This document shows, in pieces, positions 61,118 through 64,000 of a stretch of 64,000 nucleotides of DNA. The translations under genes were made by a program, and so were the position numbers. The stretch lies in the NCBI RefSeq assembly GCF_017565645.3, contig NZ_CP086136.1, positions 5,253,501 through 5,317,500 on the forward strand, given 5' to 3'. Numbering within the stretch: position 1 is the stretch's first letter; every line of letters starts with the position of its first letter. The notes beneath the pieces were generated by a model. It was not told the DNA's origin, did not search any database, and worked only from the letters and a program-made list of their open reading frames with translations. The stretch is from Bradyrhizobium barranii subsp. barranii (GTDB lineage Bacteria > Pseudomonadota > Alphaproteobacteria > Rhizobiales > Xanthobacteraceae).

Positions 61118-62125
61118 TTAGAAGCGTACGCGCACCGGGTCCAACTGAAAGGTTATCGTGTCCTTGCCCTTGAGAACCGCTCGAAATCGGTAGTGGGCCG
61201 CCGCTTTTTCAATATGTTGGCGGGCTGACCCAGGAACCAAGTTCAGCTCACGATCAACATCCGCATAGCGGATCGCTCTTTGATTTGAGGCTCGGTTGCG
61301 CGCGCCCATCCATGATTTGATCAGAGCCTCACAATCGACGGGATCGCTGCAAAGGTCTTGTTCTATCGATGGTTCGCTCGTTACTGCGACGGGCGGAGGT
61401 GCAGGCGTTACGGCTCCCAGTTTTTGAATAGCCTTTCGAATGCGGTTGCAAGCAGGTCCTAGCGCAGCTTGCAAATTTTCGTCCTGTCTATCGGGTTCAA
61501 ATGCTGCCGGCGTTATGCCCAACAGGTCCGTAGGGAGATGCAGATCGTCTACTCCGCGAGGCACAATCAAGAAGCACCTATCGTGTCCCAATCGACCGAT
61601 GAACAAACCCAATTCAAAGATCACATTGTCTCGTACGGTCTGCTTCGACGTGTCGCGAATTATCGTTACATCATCAGGCGCAAGAACAAATATTCCGAAA
61701 TCGCTTTCGTCAAGTTGTTCAATTAGCGAGGCCATCGCAGTTCGCGAAAGCGCGAATACGCCCTGAGACCAAACCGTGGACACCACATCATGTTCTAAGC
61801 ACTCTTGCGTAGCATAAGCTAAATCAAGGTGTTCCACTGAGGATCCAATAAATACGCGCGGTTTCATAACTCTCCCCTGCAAAATGGCCTCGAACGTTGA
61901 GACAGCCACGCACATTCGCACCATCGTCTCGTTTCTGTGGTGCGGAGGAACCTTCTCCAGTAGGCGCGGAAGATTTGACCAGGCGTGAGCAATCTGCGTA
62001 TCGCTGGCCAACGATGTGCGGGCGACGCCTAGCGCCTTCGTCAGATCATCCAGCATTTGACCGGTAAGAGAGGTTGAATTTGGCAACGTAACTGCTGCGG
62101 GGGCCGGCACGGTCGGAACTGACAT
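61118..62125 (-). CDS. TIR-domain protein of the CAP12/Pycsar-effector type
   Basis: 335 residues. Residues about 88-235 match the TIR-like nucleotide-binding family (PF10137 type): KPRVFIGSSVEHLDLAYATQ, TVWSQGVFALSRTAMASLIE, FGIFVLAPDDVTIIRD, RDNVIFELGLFIGRLGHDRC and FLIVPRGVDDLHLPTDLLGI. The Glu in FELGLFIG is where NAD-cleaving TIRs have the catalytic Glu. About 85 helical residues precede it (WSNLPRLLEKVPPHHRNETM); the C-terminal 75 look like a winged helix. ATG 62125 preferred. No nucleotide cyclase is beside it, so the trigger is unknown. Its stop is 2 bp from the IS3 end. Confidence 0.75.
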   Translation of the reverse strand: MSVPTVPAPAAVTLPNSTSLTGQMLDDLTKALGVARTSLASDTQIAHAWSNLPRLLEKVPPHHRNETMVRMCVAVSTFEAILQGRVMKPRVFIGSSVEHLDLAYATQECLEHDVVSTVWSQGVFALSRTAMASLIEQLDESDFGIFVLAPDDVTIIRDTSKQTVRDNVIFELGLFIGRLGHDRCFLIVPRGVDDLHLPTDLLGITPAAFEPDRQDENLQAALGPACNRIRKAIQKLGAVTPAPPPVAVTSEPSIEQDLCSDPVDCEALIKSWMGARNRASNQRAIRYADVDRELNLVPGSARQHIEKAAAHYRFRAVLKGKDTITFQLDPVRVRF

Positions 62126-62441
62126 CAAGTTTCTCGCTTGCAACTTTCTTGAAACGCCCAAGAATAGCGCAACCTGCGGGAATGTGAATCAGTGAATGTG
62201 TCCGTTGGGCCTAGCCCGTCTTATTCGCGAGAGGGCGCCTAAGAGGCTGGCGAGCGTGGTGTAAAGCGCTGATGCGGCGTAGGATTCGGTTGTGAAGCCA
62301 ACCCCATCACCTCAACCGCGAACGCCACGCCCGCCATGACCGATGGACGATTTCAGACCACTATCGAGAAGCAAGAATTCAACACAAATAAAGCCTCTGC
62401 CTCGCGCTCGATCTCTTCATGCTTCTGCCGAAGGTGCCGAA
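62126..62441. other. Intergenic stretch without a supported gene
   Basis: About 315 bp between the TIR gene and the Cys-rich protein gene. No gene or clear signal seen; lower GC than the left part of the window, as the whole island. Confidence 0.4.
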
Positions 62442-62678
62442 TTAGTGAGAACATGTCAGTTTAGATTGGCTAATAGTTCCGTTCTTGCAAACAAACTTAC
62501 CATTCTCACAATGAGAAACACCACCTTTCTTGCCTGAACAAGGCGTGTTCCGGGCTTCGGCGATCGAGACTGAGCCGAGGAAGACAAGAAGGACCGTAGC
62601 CAATAAGCCTGCGCCCGTGCCAGCGAGCGTCCCGAACGCAGCGATACCCGCGACAGACATTTTCTTGACGCAGTTCAT
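62442..62678 (-). CDS. Small exported Cys-rich protein
   Basis: 78 residues from ATG 62678 with AGGAGAA upstream. Hydrophobic signal (GAGLLATVLLVFLGSVSIAE) then ARNTPCSGKKGGVSHCENGK and FVCKNGTISQSKLTCSH: four Cys, two likely disulfides. The PCSGKKGGxSHC motif occurs in a family of small secreted proteins of unknown role. Confidence 0.7.
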   Translation of the reverse strand: MNCVKKMSVAGIAAFGTLAGTGAGLLATVLLVFLGSVSIAEARNTPCSGKKGGVSHCENGKFVCKNGTISQSKLTCSH

Positions 62679-63010
62679 CGCGAAATTTCTCCTGGTGGCC
62701 GAGACAAATGGTGCCATGGCATGTCGTAGTTGTAGGAGGAACGCCCCCTTGACCATGAAGTCGCAGCCAGTTTGATAGTCTCGTTTCGGAGGCTGATCAC
62801 CTACCGCATCTAATAGGCCGCTCGCGCCGGTTTCTTTGGACGCGGCACGACCGCGACTCCGCGTTACTCAATCTTTCTTCAACTTAACTAGAAACTCGGA
62901 CCGAGATATAGCCGCACCATGCCTGGTCAGCATGCCGTCCGATTGGCGTCGGATGGATCGACTTATCCCCAGAGCTGTCGCCCGGCTGGAGATCAGGGTG
63001 GTTCGCTGGA
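62679..63010. other. Intergenic stretch without a supported gene
   Basis: About 330 bp. Short frames without ribosome sites only. Confidence 0.4.
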
Positions 63011-63256
63011 CTAGCCCATCGTCGGCGGCTCGAAGTCGGGCCGGATATCTGCGCCGCGCTGGCCGCATTTGCTGCAGGTGAATTTGGGCTTGAGATCCGA
63101 CAAGCGGACATCGTCCGGCCATTGATCGACCTGGTCAGGCGTTAGCGTGATGTGATGGCCGCAGCGATAATCGGCGTAGTAGACCAGCAGGCCGCGCGGT
63201 GCCGCCGCGACCGGCGCGCATTTCGCCAACCGTGATCTTTTGCGCGCGCTCGCTCA
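63011..63256 (-). pseudogene. Frameshifted small zinc-ribbon protein
   Basis: ATG 63256 opens MSERAQKITVGEMRA, then a frame change is needed to continue into PRGLLVYYADYRCGHHITLT and FTCSKCGQRGADIRPDF. The two halves join into a known rhizobial pattern (GEMRAxGxRGLLxYxxDYxCxH ... FxCxxCGxRGADxRPDF) with a Cys/His zinc site. One indel near 63205 explains it. Either decay or sequencing error. The ATG overlaps the preceding stop. Confidence 0.65.
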
Positions 63257-63466
63257 TTCGCCGCCGACCAGGTGCAGGCCGCGGATCTCGCCGCGGGCGA
63301 GCCAATCGAGGTGGTGCAGACCTGCGCCGCAAGCTTGTCGGTGGCGCTCTTGCAAACGTTGCGGCCGTAGTCCGAGAGGCCGTCGCGGCCGCGCGCCAAA
63401 ACTGCGATCACCGTGGTCCATTCCTCGCAAGACGACGCCGACCGGCGCATTCGGAAAATCAGTCAT
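63254..63466 (-). pseudogene. Small frame behind the integrase, probably with two indels
   Basis: MTDFPNAPVGVVLR starts in one frame; EWTTVIAVLARGRDGLSDYG then RNVCKSATDKLAAQVCT is in a second; DWLARGEIRGLHLVGGE and the stop return to the first. Reading the three parts as one chain gives a protein-like sequence of about 70 residues. The ATG overlaps the preceding gene's TGA and its own TGA overlaps the next ATG. Confidence 0.5.
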
Positions 63467-63543
63467 CCAAGTGCACTCCCGATCGCTGCAACAATGGCAG
63501 CGAGGAATGCGATCTCGCCGACCAGGCCAAGCAGAAAATCCAT
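63463..63543 (-). CDS. 26-residue membrane peptide
   Basis: MDFLLGLVGEIAFLAAIVAA then IGSALG. One hydrophobic helix. ATG 63543 lies 2 bp after the integrase stop and its TGA overlaps the next ATG, so it seems part of a coupled series with the integrase. Confidence 0.5.
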   Translation of the reverse strand: MDFLLGLVGEIAFLAAIVAAIGSALG

Positions 63544-63544
63544 C

Positions 63545-64000
63545 TCAGGCGCCTTTCTTCTCGATCGCCTTGGGTTGGCTCTGCTCGACCTGGCGCGGCG
63601 CGGTCGCTTCCATCGCTGCGCGCATGTCCTCGACCGTCGCGTCAGTGTAAAACTTTGCGGTGATCGCGATGTCGGTATGGCCGAGGATTTTCTGCACCAC
63701 GCGCAGATTGCCGGTTTTGCGCAAGGTGCGCATGCCGGTCGTGTGGCGCAAATCGTGGATCCGCGCGTCAACGCCGGCTTTTTTCCATTTCCGTTTGTTT
63801 GATCCGATGCCGTAATAGGTGATCGGATAGCGCTTGCCTTTGATGCGCGCCTCGCCGTTTTTCGGGTGTTTTTTCCAGGTGCGCTGCGCCTTGAACGTGA
63901 AAACATATTCGGCGTGCTGGCCGCGGCGTTTCCAGAGGATCTCGTAGGCCTCGGCCGAAAGCGGCAGCACGCGCGGCACGCCGCCCTTTGTCATGACGCG
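63545..64000 (-). CDS. Tyrosine recombinase/integrase, C-terminal part, cut by the window edge
   Basis: At least 151 residues. Catalytic motifs: HDLRHTTGMR (HxxR), LGHTDIAITAKFYTDA (His and nucleophile Tyr). TKGGVPRVLPLSAEAYEILW is the normal beta-strand region before it, and the frame is open at the edge. The protein probably integrated the island at a tRNA gene, with the fragment at 59615 as the other end. Confidence 0.9.
   Translation of the reverse strand, partial: RVMTKGGVPRVLPLSAEAYEILWKRRGQHAEYVFTFKAQRTWKKHPKNGEARIKGKRYPITYYGIGSNKRKWKKAGVDARIHDLRHTTGMRTLRKTGNLRVVQKILGHTDIAITAKFYTDATVEDMRAAMEATAPRQVEQSQPKAIEKKGA

Noticed and set aside
61118..62125. Complete CBASS or Pycsar operon
   Set aside because: No cyclase, regulator or second effector gene is visible beside the TIR gene within the window.

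Overview
This is a GC-rich chromosomal segment that looks like Bradyrhizobium or a close relative in the Nitrobacteraceae. The evidence is overall gene content (alphaproteobacterial PilZ, DUF2934, DUF3551, DUF6481-like and MXKDX-repeat proteins, an NDUFS4-type complex I subunit, OpgC), GTTC-N7-GTTC and GGAAC-N16-CGTT regulatory sites, and rhizobial intergenic palindromes. The species assignment is inference.

Layout. 0-12 kb is mostly core genes: an AhpD-like protein and a cupin; elongation factor P (efp) with an M23 peptidase behind it, divergent from overlapping epmA-epmB, which encode the EF-P beta-lysylation enzymes; a DAHP synthase preceded by an aromatic-codon leader peptide and a terminator/antiterminator (a transcription attenuator); HdeD and PrsW membrane proteins; a fatty-acid desaturase; a tandem PilZ protein. 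12.7-14.8 kb is a gene-poor stretch bounded by a tRNA-Glu gene and a 44-bp copy of its 3' half, so probably a decayed tRNA-integrated element. 15-18.6 kb carries PilZ, porin-like, GST and glyoxalase genes plus very small membrane proteins.

18.9-24.2 kb is a nested mobile element. An IS701-family insertion sequence, flanked by CTAG duplications, carries a group II intron in each of its two terminal inverted repeats. The introns are near-identical and opposed; removing them restores a perfect 21-bp terminal repeat and a 1.46-kb IS.

24.6-36.6 kb is a dense array of small proteins, many under 60 residues, with good ribosome binding sites: CsbD-like, DUF2934, HU-like and one-TM proteins. Several are preceded by EcfG-type general-stress promoters and one by a LexA (SOS) box; a candidate stress-induced small RNA lies at 29.8 kb. 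A sirtuin, a double cold-shock protein, a DUF192 protein and tRNA-Pro follow.

37-55 kb is metabolic: OpgC acyltransferase, an NDUFS4-type subunit, an Lrp regulator, a leucine-degradation operon (isovaleryl-CoA dehydrogenase, both methylcrotonyl-CoA carboxylase subunits, HMG-CoA lyase) with a divergent AraC regulator, then a DapA-like lyase with two tandem TRAP transporters around a GntR regulator and a 21-bp palindromic operator.

55-59.5 kb holds small secreted, membrane and stress proteins. From 59.6 kb to the right edge lies the end of a genomic island: a tRNA-Arg-like 3' fragment, a damaged IS3 element, a TIR-domain protein of the CAP12/Pycsar-effector type (candidate phage defence), a small secreted Cys-rich protein, frame-damaged small genes, and the C-terminal half of a tyrosine integrase that runs off the window.
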